From NCBI GenBank assembly GCA_024305745.1, contig JAHRBS010000007.1:1302001-1366000 (forward strand): 64,000 bases of DNA, read 5' to 3'. Positions 37,310 to 48,032 of this stretch are shown here, piece by piece (position 1 is the first letter of the stretch; each line of letters opens with the position of its first letter). The DNA is from Polyporus tsugae (taxonomy: Eukaryota > Basidiomycota > Agaricomycetes > Polyporales > Polyporaceae). Under the pieces are notes generated by a model that had not been told where the DNA came from, did not search any database, and was given only the letters and a program-made list of their open reading frames with translations. The translations under genes were made by a program, and so were the position numbers.

Positions 37310-40246
37310 TCAGCTTCCATATCGCTCACGAGCCTGCGAGCAGACAAATTAGTAAGACTGCAAGGGAACAACGCCTGGTAAGTCCTCACGGCGTCCTTGG
37401 CCAAATTAACATATCCGGTGTAGTCGCTGGCGAACTTGGTAATGTCTTTTGGTTTGGCGGCACCGAGTCCTGCGCCAGCAGCATAGATGGCGGTTTGGCT
37501 ATAGCCAAGGAAGACATCGTCAGTAAAAATTGAACTTGATTGGGCGGGGCCAGTAGACGTACATAGGATCCACCCGACCATCACCTTCCGTACCCAGACC
37601 TTGGCCTTCCTTCCATCCCATCATCTTCAGCAACTTATTTCCAATGTTGGTGTCGTCTTGTCCGGGGTTGGGAGGCGGGGCTGGTGAAGGCTCCGGTGGC
37701 GGAGGCCCCTCAGACTTGCGCTTCATCGCAGGCTTGTCGGCGGTCGCAGGGCGGGGAACGTCCGGTTGGTTGTGCATCACGCGTCGCTCAGAAGCACGAT
37801 CGCGATACTTGGGCTGTTGAGCCTCGGCCTTCGCACGCGCAGATTGCGCCTTCTCTCGAGCGACGTCGCGCAGAGCCGCATCCTTGTAGTTTTTCTGGAG
37901 AAACAGTGCCAAGAGGTACGTAAGACGACGCGCAGAAGATCGTAAAACTGGTGACTGACCTTGTGGAGGTCAGATTCCTTGTTGTGCCGTTTGAGCTGTT
38001 CTAGTGACTTGAACTGTCGTGCGCACAGCAAGCATGTCATCGCGTTCGTGTCTGAGAACTCGAACTCTGCCTCCGCGGGCTCAGGAGGCGTGACAGCCTT
38101 GACCGGAGTTGGTTGGACTGGAGCGGCAGTCACCACTGGAGCGACCGGTCCCGGAGTCTCGACCTGTGCGAGATGAAATTCATTGTCTATGATAGATAGA
38201 GAGAACGCGCTAACCTTTTGGGGGGCAGGAACTTCTCGCGGCGCCTCGTGGTGCAAGACATCCTGAACCTGATTCCACTTGTTGATATTGTTGGCAGTCT
38301 ATCAGACTATTGATGAGTACGGCCGCTGAGAAGATTGAGGAACAGAGCTACAAACCTTCTTACTCGCAATGAGCGGCGCAACTCTCTTAGACGCAACAAC
38401 TACACCAGCGGAGACAACACTGTCAGCTAACTCGCACAGATTTTTGTCTCCCAGCATCGCGACAAACCCTTCGGATCTTCAGTAGTAGTGGCCTCGTTCG
38501 TCGTCGCGTCCCCTTCACCTTCAGCCGCGTCATCCATCGAGAACGCCTGAGACAACGGTGCGACCTTCTTCGACGGGCCTGTCTGCCCAGGTTTGCCTAT
38601 GGACAACCCGCTCTTGAAGCTCAAGGTAACCGGCTTGTCGGAGGGGGGAAGAACAGAGGCTTCAGCGGATGCTTCCTGCGCGGTATCTGCAACGAAATGT
38701 CTCTTTACAAGAGGATCCCCGTGGTGACATACTACTACACACCTTTCTTTTTCTTCTCCTTCTTCTCTTTTACCGCAGGCATGGCGCTTGTGGGTTGGAC
38801 CGGCTCCTCTACCGTGAACTCCAGAACGGCCGCAGTGGACCCTTCGTCCCAATACCGCATCCACACTCCTTCCACGCCCCCTAGAGTGGTAGACCCCATC
38901 AGGCACGCTTCGTCGCGTAATGAGTAATCGGTAATCGGCTGGAACGAGTATGGGTGTGCAAATGACGCAGCAACTGGCCGATCAGAGATACGGAAGCCGT
39001 TCGGGTGCAGCTGGGCAGACATCGTGGAAGCTAAGACAGCGGACGCCGACTGATACTACCGTCAGCAGTGACACTTGCGTGGGGAAAGTAGAACGCACCT
39101 GGATATCAACGAATTCCACAAACGCAAACCCCCAGCTGGCCATCGTGGTCTTATCCTTGATCAGGATAATCCTCCTCATGCCTTTCGCGCCCTCCTTGCC
39201 CGGCCCCGCACTCAACTTCATAGCCTGCGTGATCGCCTGCGGGCCGCTCAATAGATCCAATCCTCGGAACAGCAGGACAGGAGCCTGGGCGTTCCCGATG
39301 TCTCGCGTCCCGTCGTTGGCCTGGAAAGGTCCTTTCGGTCCGCGGCGTTCCCCAGGGGCGGCAGATTGTGAGTAGTCAATCTTGATACGCCGTCCTCCCG
39401 GAGGCTGAGGGACGCCCTGCTCAACGCCGCGATAGAACGTAGCGCGAGCAGAGGCGCCGTGCGAGGCTGGTGGGGGTATTTGGATGAAGGGGAAGAGGGG
39501 GTCGACGAACGCGCGCGCATGTTCGGTAGTCGTGAACTGGGCAAAGCCGAAGCCCTTCGAAACACCTGTAACGTCGTGTGCAGACGAGGAATGTGCGAGG
39601 GCGTTCATGGCGGCAAGACGGGGAAAGAGAAGACGTCAATGCACTGCGGAACGCTATGAAGGAGGATGGGGCAAGTGCCTGTAGATCTGTCTCGGATTAT
39701 GGTGACCGACTCGATGCTGCAGTTGTTGCTTGTGAGGTATGCTTGCATCTGGGAAACATCGACCGGAGTTAGCCCGAGCGCCTTACGCGGCGGCTGCAGT
39801 GAAAGGACATAGGAATGCTAGTGCGTTGGGGAGGACGGAGACGCACGTCGGACTCGGTGAAGTCAGGGTCAAGCCCTAGGAATATAACATGGGGACTGGG
39901 CTCGCTCGGGACAAGTCGCTTCTTGTTGTGCATGCCGCCACCGCCCTTGTGGAAACGGTCATCGTACCCTCCTTGGTCGTAGTTCTGGCGATTGTCGTAG
40001 GCTGAGTCGTCCCAGCCTTGGGATTGGTCGAAGCCCTGGAGAAGGGTGTATCTCAATGGCTGTGTGGGTCCCACTGAGGCCGAAAGCACTTACACCATCA
40101 TTATACTTCCTGCGCTTGAAGTTACCGCTGTTGTCGCCCCCGTACCAGTCGTCGTCTCGGACAGTGTTGCCATTGCCGCGTGGCGCTGGCTGCCAACCAC
40201 CAAAGTCGGGTTGCTTGCCCTTATCCCATTCTCTGTTGTAAGCCAT
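37310..40246 (-). CDS. RBM5/RBM10-like splicing factor (RRM, zinc finger, G-patch)
   Basis: A multi-exon gene read from an ATG at 40246 (MAYNREWDKGKQPDF). Order of domains: Gly/Asp/Tyr-rich N-terminus; RRM1 starting PHVIFLGLDPDFTESDV and ending KGFGFAQF; RRM2 starting VLLFRGLD and containing TMASWGFAFVEFVD; an aromatic OCRE-like patch (HPYSFQPITDYSLRDE). A C2H2 zinc finger follows (TCLLCARQFKSLEQLKRHNKESDLH), then a G-patch (GNKLLKMMGWKEGQGLGTEGDGRVDP). The last exon is short and ends ARERYGS. This architecture is that of RBM5/6/10, which regulate 3' splice-site choice in early spliceosomes. The assignment of the last intron (GTGAGG donor near 37390) is inferred from frame and the family's usual RERY ending. 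Head-to-head with NDUFB4. Confidence 0.87.
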
Positions 40247-40374
40247 TTGTGGGCAAAGCGAGTGGGTGGACGGTGGTAGGAGGGGCTGGAGAGGGAGGGT
40301 GGAAGGTGGTGGATCGAGGTCAAGCTCAAGGGCTGGGCGCCTTTGTGCTCGCCACGACTGTGACTGCATCCACC
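40247..40374. promoter_or_regulatory. Shared divergent promoter, RBM5-like / NDUFB4
   Basis: Only 128 bp separate the two start codons, so a single nucleosome-free region must drive both. No TATA box is seen. The sequence is rich in GGA and GGT on the plus strand. Confidence 0.6.
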
Positions 40375-40858
40375 ATGGCCGGACACGGTGCGTCCCCCCT
40401 CCATGGCCTCTTTCTCTCCTTCTCACTCAGTTCATTGCCTATGCAGGGTACACAAAGGTGATTCCTTGCATCTTTAAAGTTGAACAGGATCGCAGAACTC
40501 TGACGACGGTCTCAGACTGACCCCGCCGTTGAGCGGTGGAATACCATGGTGTGTCCTTTGCGTGTCGTCTCCTCGCTCTCGTGTTCTCAGTCCACCATGT
40601 GCATTCGTGTAGCGCGAGGCGGTCTACAAGCATTTCCGCTTCAACTCAAGGACAGCGAGGCAGTCTATTCTCGGCATGGTTGTCTTCCCTGCCGCCATCT
40701 TTGCTCTGTCTTACCACCAATACGTGGGTTTCCCAACCGTTCTCTGTTACTCAGTTTCCTGACACATCACACAGGGGAGGTATGATTGGACAGGCAAGCG
40801 GAAAGGCGAGTCTTTGGCGCGTGTTGGGCCCGCGTCTGCGGCCGAGGCGACGGATTGA
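40375..40858 (+). CDS. NDUFB4: Complex I subunit NDUFB4 (B15)
   Basis: Five small exons (40375-40387, 40447-40457, 40516-40548, 40613-40723, 40775-40858) join in frame to 83 residues. The protein starts MAGHGYTKTDPAVERWNTM and continues REAVYKHFRFNSRTARQSI. One membrane segment follows (LGMVVFPAAIFALSYHQY), then YDWTGKRKGESLARVG. These are the hallmarks of the B15/NDUFB4 accessory subunit in the membrane arm of mitochondrial NADH dehydrogenase. Exons 1 and 2 are only 13 and 11 nt, so simple frame searches miss the gene. The start follows a short leader after the divergent RBM5-like gene. Confidence 0.88.
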
Positions 40859-40951
40859 GAGGTGGATGATTACGGTGACAATGTATCCCCGTGATTACTA
40901 CGGCAGTGCCCAATGTACGCCCAGCTACCACAGGTGGCGAATCGCTGTCCA

Positions 40952-41765
40952 TCAGAATCTCTTGCACAACTCTATCGCGATCTTGCAACCCGTCCCAACA
41001 ACGGTACTCAAGAGGGCATGGGCGGGTGCCTTCTGGGAGTCATTCTCCACTGCTATATCCAAGTGCTCGAGCTCGTCGTCCCTGAATTCGCGGATTACGT
41101 TCTTGAGGAGTGGAACGCTTGGGTGGTCGGCAGGGAGGTGTTGTAAGGCCTTCAATTGGCTAGAGGTTGAGGGGTGGGTGGGTGATTGGGTATGGCTCGG
41201 GAAGAGGAAGAGGGTACGCACTCGTCGTAATGTTCTCCGATGACGGTCTCGACTGCTTCGGTGCATGCCATTGCAGCTTCCTTGCCCATGAGGGCAGTGA
41301 TGGCACCTAGACCGTAGCCTCCGATGCGAGCAAGTTCCCAGAGAAGGGTGGGGCGGACGTGGTGCTGTATCTGAAGTTTGTGCATGACGGCAAGGTGCTT
41401 CTTCTCTTGATCCCACATTTCCTATACGGAAGCGGAATGAGGAAGAAGAGGGAGAAGGAGCAGATAGAGAATCTAAGAGATGGGCGCACTTGGATGAGTG
41501 GGCCCGTGACGGGGTGGCGGCCGAGGACGTGATGTTGACCCATGTAGATGTAGTTGGCGGCGAGTTCGCCTACCTGGTCGACCCTGAGCGCGCTCTCGAG
41601 CTCATGTCTGAGATTTGGGGAGATGTGTTTGGGAGTTGTTGTGACGGCGGCGTCGTTGGCAAGAGTAGCATCGAGATAGGCGGCTGAGGCGAATGGACGG
41701 ACTGGGCGAGCGGAGAGACGGCGGAGAACTGGGCGAAAGGTCGCAGCGCGAGCGGGGTAGAACAT
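40952..41765 (-). CDS. COQ7: 5-demethoxyubiquinone hydroxylase COQ7
   Basis: Three exons from an ATG at 41765. MFYPARAATFRPVLRRLSARPVRPF is a basic mitochondrial targeting peptide. The di-iron enzyme follows: HELESALRVDQVGELAAN, MWDQEKKHLAVMHKL (ExxH), ACTEAVETVIGEHYDEQL and REFRDDELEHLDIAVE (second ExxH), ending CKIAIELCKRF. Coq7 carries out the next-to-last hydroxylation of ubiquinone in the mitochondrial inner membrane. Length (about 235 residues) fits the family. The frame is open upstream of the chosen Met, but the family-like targeting peptide starts here. Confidence 0.95.
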
Positions 41766-42119
41766 GGCAGGCTGTTGTAGGATTAAACTCGAGTGGCAGG
41801 CATGAGCTCTATGAGAGGCCTGTGGGTATAAGTTATTAGTATGGGCGAGTCCAAGGTTGCGAGTGAGAGCCCCCGATTGCAATTGTCTCCGTCGAACGAT
41901 ATCGTTTATAACCTTACTTACTTACTTGCTTACTTACTTACTTATTCACTTTCACTCAACCCGTCGCTTATGTAAGCACGTTCCCTGCCTACCGATCGAG
42001 ACCGCAGGCACAAAGTTCGGAACCGGCGTTGCGTTCCAGCCACCCGACCTCTTCTCCCTTTCTCCTTCTCGCCACTACAGTTTCCTTCACCCACAACAAC
42101 ACCCTCAGTCAAGTTTCCC
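41766..42119. promoter_or_regulatory. Shared divergent region COQ7 / PGG-repeat gene
   Basis: 354 bp between opposite start codons. It contains a TTAC microsatellite and a C/T-rich leader before the right-hand gene. No TATA box is visible. Confidence 0.5.
41914..41945 (+). repeat. TTAC microsatellite
   Basis: About eight tandem copies of TTAC with one imperfect unit (TTGC). It lies in the shared upstream region and is likely to vary in length between strains. Confidence 0.85.
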
Positions 42120-43278
42120 ATGAGCGGCCCCGCCTCGTATGTCATTTCTACGCCCATCCCATGCCATCAGTCCATCCGTTCCTGACCGCTTCCTCCTAGC
42201 TTCACCCCTTCCGCTGTCGTTGATCCCTCCAAGGAGCGCGACTGGGCCGCCCAGCTTGGTACCCCCCCCCCCCCTCTCTGTTGCGGAGCAGCGGGATCCT
42301 GACCCATCTGCCCCTGCAGGCATGCTCGATTGGGATACCACCAACATTGTCTTCACAAAGCGTTCTCTCCTCGAGTTCCTCAAGTAAGTCGCGCGTTCTC
42401 CGACCATTAAACGTGCCATGATACACCCGCTAAGAACTTAGTGCCACACAGATATGCCGGTGTCACCGTCGACACCAATTTTACCAACATCCAGAAGCTC
42501 CCCCGTACGTACTCTTCTAAATAACCTTTGTCCTCCGTCTAAGCGCACTTGTTTGTCCACCGGGAATCCGGTAGGCTACGTGCAGTTTGGCAAATTCGCT
42601 AGCAGTTCCACTCCCGAGTTGGAACCCGCTTTGACGGACGCTGCGTCTGCCCCTTCCGGCATGTTCCACCATTATGGTCGTAGTGCGTTCAAATCCTGAT
42701 CGATACTAGCATCCTCGACGGCCGCCTCTGATTTCAAGCCCACTCGCCGCGTGCGGGAAGCACCCGGAGGGGTCACTCATGACATCTTCGGGTCCAGCGC
42801 CGACGACGACGCGCTCTCTCGCGCACCCACAAACCCACCTGCTGAGGTGAGTTCTGAATTTCCTAGCCTCTGAGAGCGCGCGAATGGCGCATGACGCGTA
42901 GGCAAAACAGGTTGAAGCACATGCACCCGCCTCTGCCGCTGAGGCTAACGCGGAAAATGAGGGCGCGACTGCGCCCGCTCAACAACGGTGAGCTGTTTTA
43001 GCATGTATGTCGTATACTGATCTCAAGGGGAGCGATTTAGGAAGAAGAGCAACAACTCGTCTGGAATTGCGTCCCTGTGGGATGCTCCAGACGAGTCCGA
43101 GGCTTTCAAGCCCACTCGCAGGTACGGGTCATGGCCAATTTCGTGTCGGGCGGTCGTGCTGATAACCCATATCTAGAGTCCGCGAGATGCCAGGTGGCAA
43201 GGACAGCATCTCTGGGGTCAGTATTTGTGTCACTTTATCCGTAAATTCGCTGATAGTGCTTCACTTCAGCTATTCTGA
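42120..43278 (+). CDS. Small protein with two FKPTRRVRE-PGG repeats, possibly Jupiter/HN1-like
   Basis: Reading starts with a 17-nt exon (42120-42136, MSGPAS), then 42200-42258 and an exon from 42320 (GMLDWDTTNIVFTKRSLLE), followed by further exons. The middle and end are low-complexity, Ala/Glu/Pro-rich. They carry two copies of a motif: FKPTRRVREAPGGVTHDIFG near 42735 and FKPTRRVREMPGG near 43110-43195, the first followed by DIFG and the second by SISGLF. The spacing 'RVxxxPGG...IFG' recalls the microtubule-associated Jupiter/HN1 family, but I am not sure of homology. The poly-C run at 42262-42274 lies in an intron and does not break the frame. Total about 200-240 residues. Function unknown. 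Confidence 0.62.
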
Positions 43279-43430
43279 GGCTATCAATTCCGTGAATGTC
43301 GTGAGCGATGCTGTGAAAGTTGATGAGTTTGGGGCGATTTCTTGTGGGTACGAAATGTACGATATGACATATATCATCCTCGTCAAAGCAATGTCGAACT
43401 GTTGTGGAGTGGCAGAACGAGGAAGGAATC

Positions 43431-43434
43431 AAAA
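43431..43434 (-). terminator. Pol III terminator of the tRNA
   Basis: Four T residues on the minus strand, six bases past the 3' end of the tRNA. Confidence 0.6.
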
Positions 43435-43439
43435 TTAAG

Positions 43440-43535
43440 TGGTGGCGGCGAGGTTCGAACTCGCGCGGGAATCCTCCCATCGGGAATCAAGAAATTCTTA
43501 AATCCGACGCCTTAGACCAACTCGGCCACGCCACC
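43440..43535 (-). tRNA. tRNA-Leu, probable UAA anticodon, with a short intron
   Basis: On the minus strand the acceptor arms GGTGGCG / CGCCACC pair fully. The D-arm GCCGAGTTGGTCTAAGGC, a long variable arm (GGGAGGATTCCC hairpin) and the T-arm GCGAG-TTCGAAC-CTCGC are all normal for leucine tRNA. The anticodon arm TCGGA-TTTAAGA is followed by about 11 extra bases after position 37, as in many fungal tRNA-Leu genes. Part of that intron (TTCTT) can pair with AAGAA beside the anticodon. The anticodon TAA is read by position and carries one A-C mismatch at the base of the loop, so the isoacceptor is less sure than the amino acid. Confidence 0.88.
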
Positions 43536-43540
43536 CTTTA

Positions 43541-44776
43541 AAACTTTGCTCCGATGCATATATATTCTCTCAGCACCGGGAATGGGGCGCTGGTCCCGGT
43601 GCTCCTCTGAATCTGACTACACCGGCCTACTACATATAATGCATGTACTTTATAATTACTCCAAGTCCTCAGGCTGAGACTCGGTCCACAGCAGTGGGTC
43701 ATGATCGGGTAAGTACTTCAAGTTCCCATGTATGTCTTCCTCCACGCGATGGGTAGATATACTGATTCTAGTGGGGGCCAGATCCCCTCTCGTAGCTTAA
43801 GACGAATTCATACTCACCGGTACCAGGCTGGAGCAAGCTCGAGCATTACTCTTGGCAAAACCATGTTTGACTCCGCCCCGGGCCCTGCCTTCACCACTGA
43901 ACGGTACTGAGGCGGCCTGAGGCGGAGTTCAGCTTCGACGGAATCTGCCTCCCCGAACGTATCTCAAGATGCAACCTATCGCCGTACGTACGTCTACTCC
44001 ATTCCTCACACGAGGGCTTGTGACTAACTGTGCAGCTAAAGATGAGAGACTTTCCGCAGCTCGTAATGCTTGTGTGCTAATACCTTGAACGTTTGTTGGA
44101 CAAGGCTCGGGCATGGCACCCGAAGGCGAGCACGCCATCCTCTTGGTTACTTTCAACTTCAACAAACCCTAAACTCAGACTGCGCATCACACCTTGTCGG
44201 GCTTTCGGCGGGGGTTACACGCTTGCTTTTTTTCGACAACCCACAGCAGGCGGGACCTGGACCCTCCATTCAGTGCACGTTGTAAGTTCATGGCTGACAC
44301 GTTTCAGGGTTCGCCGCGGGCAGTGTGCTGCATTGCGCCTTGTCGCGCTTGAACTGCGCAACCTTGCGCGACCGGAGATGGTACGTTCAGTACGCGCGTT
44401 CCAAGTTGGATCTCCTCGAGTTCCGAATACATACAGCCTGCAGGCCAGTCGACACCTAGACTTACAAACCCTCAACCAAGATCTTGGCCCAATGAATCGC
44501 ACCTTTGTTCCAACGAACAGTTCCGCGACAAGACGATGTGCATTTCAATACGAGATGGAGTAGGGTATTCGATAAGATGTGACAAGCCACGGCGACGAGC
44601 GATGCAAGTAAGGAGTATCCGTGTGAACCAAAGTTGATCTACATATCCAGTACGCATGAAAGTATAATGTAACGTATCCGATAGCAAGAAATGAATAATG
44701 TACTCGTACAAATCTCACATCAACCTCACAACTAGTACTTCTATATGTTGTACGTATGAACCTGGCGAAGGACTCG
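43541..44776. other. Intergenic, 1.2 kb without a supported gene
   Basis: Upstream region of the tRNA and 3' region of MET30. Frames of 156 codons (+) and 95 codons (-) near 44.1-44.5 kb overlap, lack motifs and lack intron support. I see nothing in it that I can name. Confidence 0.45.
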
Positions 44777-47485
44777 CTATCCACCGAAACACCAGACGCG
44801 GACGTCCCCGTCATCGCTCCCGGAAACGATCCTGTCTTCGCCGAGTGCGAGACAAGTGACTGCGCCTCGATGTCCCACAAGCGTCGCTGTACATCTGCCT
44901 TCTTCTCGAGACCAAACCTGGCGATGAGCAGGTCAATACCTCGCGAGCAACATAACATGTAGTGGAGAGGGTTACCTTGATTGTGCGATCGTGGCTGCCG
45001 CTGACCAGCCGGAGCTTATCGCTTGCGACAGCCCACACTCCTTCGATATGTCCAAAGAGCGTGCGCTGGACCTTGCCCGTGTCGATATCCCAAATTTTAA
45101 TGGTGTTATCAAGGCTGCCTGAAATAAGGACGGGCTTCTGGCGAGAAGACCGCTCCTGGGTGCTTCGCCGTGACAGCGTAGGGATGGAGCTGGTCGAAAA
45201 GGTGGGGCGGGGACAAGGGGAGATAGGTCGGAGAGCGGAAGAGGGAAAGGCGTCAGGGTGTTCTTGCAGGCCTTGTGGGTCTTGCCGCTCGATTGACACC
45301 TCGCGGTCAGATCCTCCATCGGACCCAGCAGCCGGGGACTCGCATCCCTCGTCGACCATGAGGAGCTTGAGGCTCTGCACTTGTCCGACGTGACCCTTGA
45401 ATTGTCGCACGCACGAGCGGGCGCTCAAGTCCCACAAGCGGATGGTGCCGTCGTCAGAGGCCGAGAAAAGCATCTTTCCCGGGTCGATCTGAGGAGCAGA
45501 GCCTGAGCAACACAACGATGCGTTTTCGAACGCGGCCAAGGATGTATCGCACGACGAAGAAGAGCCACTCGAGTCCCAGAGTTGAACAGCGTTGACCCAG
45601 TCGCAATGCCCGCGAAGCGTGAAGCATTCTCCTGTCCGGAAGTTCCACACCTTGACGGTCGAGTCCACGGACCCGCTGGCCAAGACGTTCGAGTCAAACC
45701 GCAGGCACACGACGCCCTCGGTGTGTCCTTCGAGCACCTTCAGGCACTGTCCCGTCCGCCAATTCCAAACCCGCATCGTATGGTCCATACTGCCCGTGAT
45801 CAGTTTCGCCTCGTCAAACTGCAACGCCCGGATGGCACGAGTATGTCCTGAGAGGCACTGCACCTCGGTCCCTGACTCGAGGTTCCAAACGCGCGCAGTA
45901 CGGTCGTATGAGCCGGTGATGAGGACCGGGAAGGACGGGTGGGAAAGCGTTTCGCTGAACTGCAAGCACATTACCCCATCGGTGTGGCCTTTAAGCGTGC
46001 GCACGGTACACCGACCACGCCTCCAGTTTCGTTCGATTGTAAGACGCTCACAGTAAACGTCTTTCCATGGCCGAGTAGGGAAATGGGGAGGTGATGCTTC
46101 GGAGGGAAGCGGTGCAAGAAGTGGATTGCAGAGAGTTATTGCGTTGGAAGCGACCGGTTCCGCGATAGGAAGGGGCAGAGACGGGGCTCGGGGTGAGGGA
46201 GTGGTCGCAAGACGTGAATGGTGTTCATGGACGTGGACTCTGAGCTTCTTGGCAGAAGTGGGGTACTCCGTGGCGTCTGCCTCAAGCCTCCGCTTCAGGT
46301 GCGTATGTGAAGACGAAGACGAGTCCTGCGACGACGTTTGAGGAATGCTGACAGGAGACGGGGATGGGGAAGCAGTCGGAAGGCGGGGCGCCCTGCGCTT
46401 CTCCAAGATAGGCAATCCCCATCCGCACTTCAAACACTTCTGCCCGATGTGCTGCTCGCAGATCCCCCTCCAGAGGATGTCATCGTCGGCCAGACTTCTC
46501 CATTGGCGGCTCACCTGGGCGGCGCGGCACAGGGAGGTCGCATCGAGATAGCCGAGGATCTTGAGCAAAACTTCACGGGGAAGGATGGCAAATGGGTCGA
46601 TGCGGATGAGGTGTGCGAGCTGTTCGGTAAGGAGAGAAAGCTGAGAGAAGCAGCACATGGTGAGGAGCCCATGAAGGATGAGGGCGCGACGGGGGTGCGG
46701 GGACGAGGAAAAGTTGGACCAGATGACCGAGACTGCCTCGCGCTCCGCAACGGGGAGCGCATCGAGTGCCTGTGTTCATTTTGCGAGGTCACGAGCGAAA
46801 AAGGGGTCGGGACGTCAGTAAGGGCATAATGAAAAAGGAAAGAGAAACACGCAGTTGGGCGGAGATAGGTACATAGGAAGATTGGAACAGAGCAAGCGAG
46901 GTTGTCGGAGCGCCGCTCGGATGGACTGGGCGGAGGTAAAGTGTGGGGGAGATCGGGGGTGACAGACAGTTCTATCGCCCCATCGACGGGAAAGAATATG
47001 GCGGGGTTGGAAGCGAGTGGAAGGTCGAACGGTATGCGATGGGCGAGAGGGGGAACGGGACTGACCTGCTGGAGCTTCAAGTTTGTGCCTTCGTCTGCCA
47101 TCCGCTGGTGGCGGACGCATAGTTTGCGCGCGGGAGGCTGGGTGGGGACTGAATCGTCGTGCGCTTTGTTCGCACCTGCATCCTGGGTATTGGGGGAGTC
47201 CATTGGAGTCAAAACCGGAGGCTCCGAGTTGGGTACGATGATGGGGGCATCGAAGGTCGTAACGGGAGGCGGGGACAGAGGGGACGGACTGGGCGAACGG
47301 GAGCAAGACTTGTCGCCAGCGAGACGGGGAGGGGGGATGGTGTCGCAGACGTAGGCGGAGGTGTTTGCGGCGAGCGAGGGTGGGGACATGGTTGGGGAAG
47401 AAGAGGAGGGGATGTCGATGAAGAACTGAGGCGGAGGCTTAGGCTTACTACTAGGCGAGCTGCGAGATCGGGACGGCGATTCCAT
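44777..47485 (-). CDS. MET30: F-box/WD40 protein MET30/sconB
   Basis: Exons from an ATG at 47485 (MESPSRSRSSPSS). A Ser/Pro-rich N-terminus leads to KLCVRHQRMADEGTNLKLQQ, then after an intron VAEREAVSVIWSNFSSSPHP, the Met30-specific stretch before the F-box. The F-box is FAILPREVLLKILGYLDATS. Seven WD40 blades follow, starting with NWRRGRCTVRTLKGHTDGV, a sequence diagnostic of Met30/SconB, and ending GSDDGDVRVWCFGG after a final short exon. In yeast and moulds this SCF subunit senses sulfur amino acids and cadmium and directs ubiquitylation of the Met4-type activator. A long acidic/Ser linker lies between blades 5 and 6. Confidence 0.93.
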
Positions 47486-48032
47486 GCGACAGACGCCCGG
47501 TGAGTGCAGTCGCGTGAGTCGCTCGCGACATCGCGCAACTCCCAGTCTTAACTTGCGCGTCCCCCTGCCCTCATCCCCATCCCCCCCTGCCAATCGCGAC
47601 ATATCCCTGCATCCGACCGCAGCCCTCGTCACACTCCCACCATCGCTTCATCCTAAAACGCATTCCTTATTTCTTCAACTTGACGACATGATTCGCGACG
47701 GATGTATACAAATGTGTGTATGTGGAGCGCAACCGCAGCCCAGCCATTCGAATTCAAGATATATAAGACAACCGAACACGACGCGACGCCAGGACGGTAC
47801 GAGTGGTGATGGCAGGAAACATCGGTGTATCAGACATGACATGACAAAAACGGACGGCGATGATGACGACGATGGCGACGCCGACGCCGACCGACGCAAC
47901 GACCGACGGACATCAAGGTGGAAAGGTGAGGAACCAGGAAATAGTGTGAGCTAGCCTCGCGTGTGCGTACGGAAGGTGCGCTAAAATGAAGACGACAAGT
48001 CCCATTGTGACACGCGACTCGCCCGCCGCTCA
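47486..48032. other. Intergenic between MET30 and GSK3
   Basis: 547 bp that hold the MET30 promoter and the GSK3 3' region. C/T-rich on the plus strand at 47550-47660. A GAC/GACG-rich low-complexity stretch lies at 47855-47900. No gene is seen. Confidence 0.5.

Noticed and set aside
42245..42320. Frameshift at the poly-C run in the PGG-repeat gene
   Set aside because: The run lies inside a 61-nt GT..AG intron and the exons on each side join in frame.
46511..47632. Long minus-strand frame as a separate gene upstream of MET30
   Set aside because: Its Ser/Pro-rich start and KLCVRHQRMADEG segment splice in frame to the Met30 core; it is the first exon of MET30 read through an intron.
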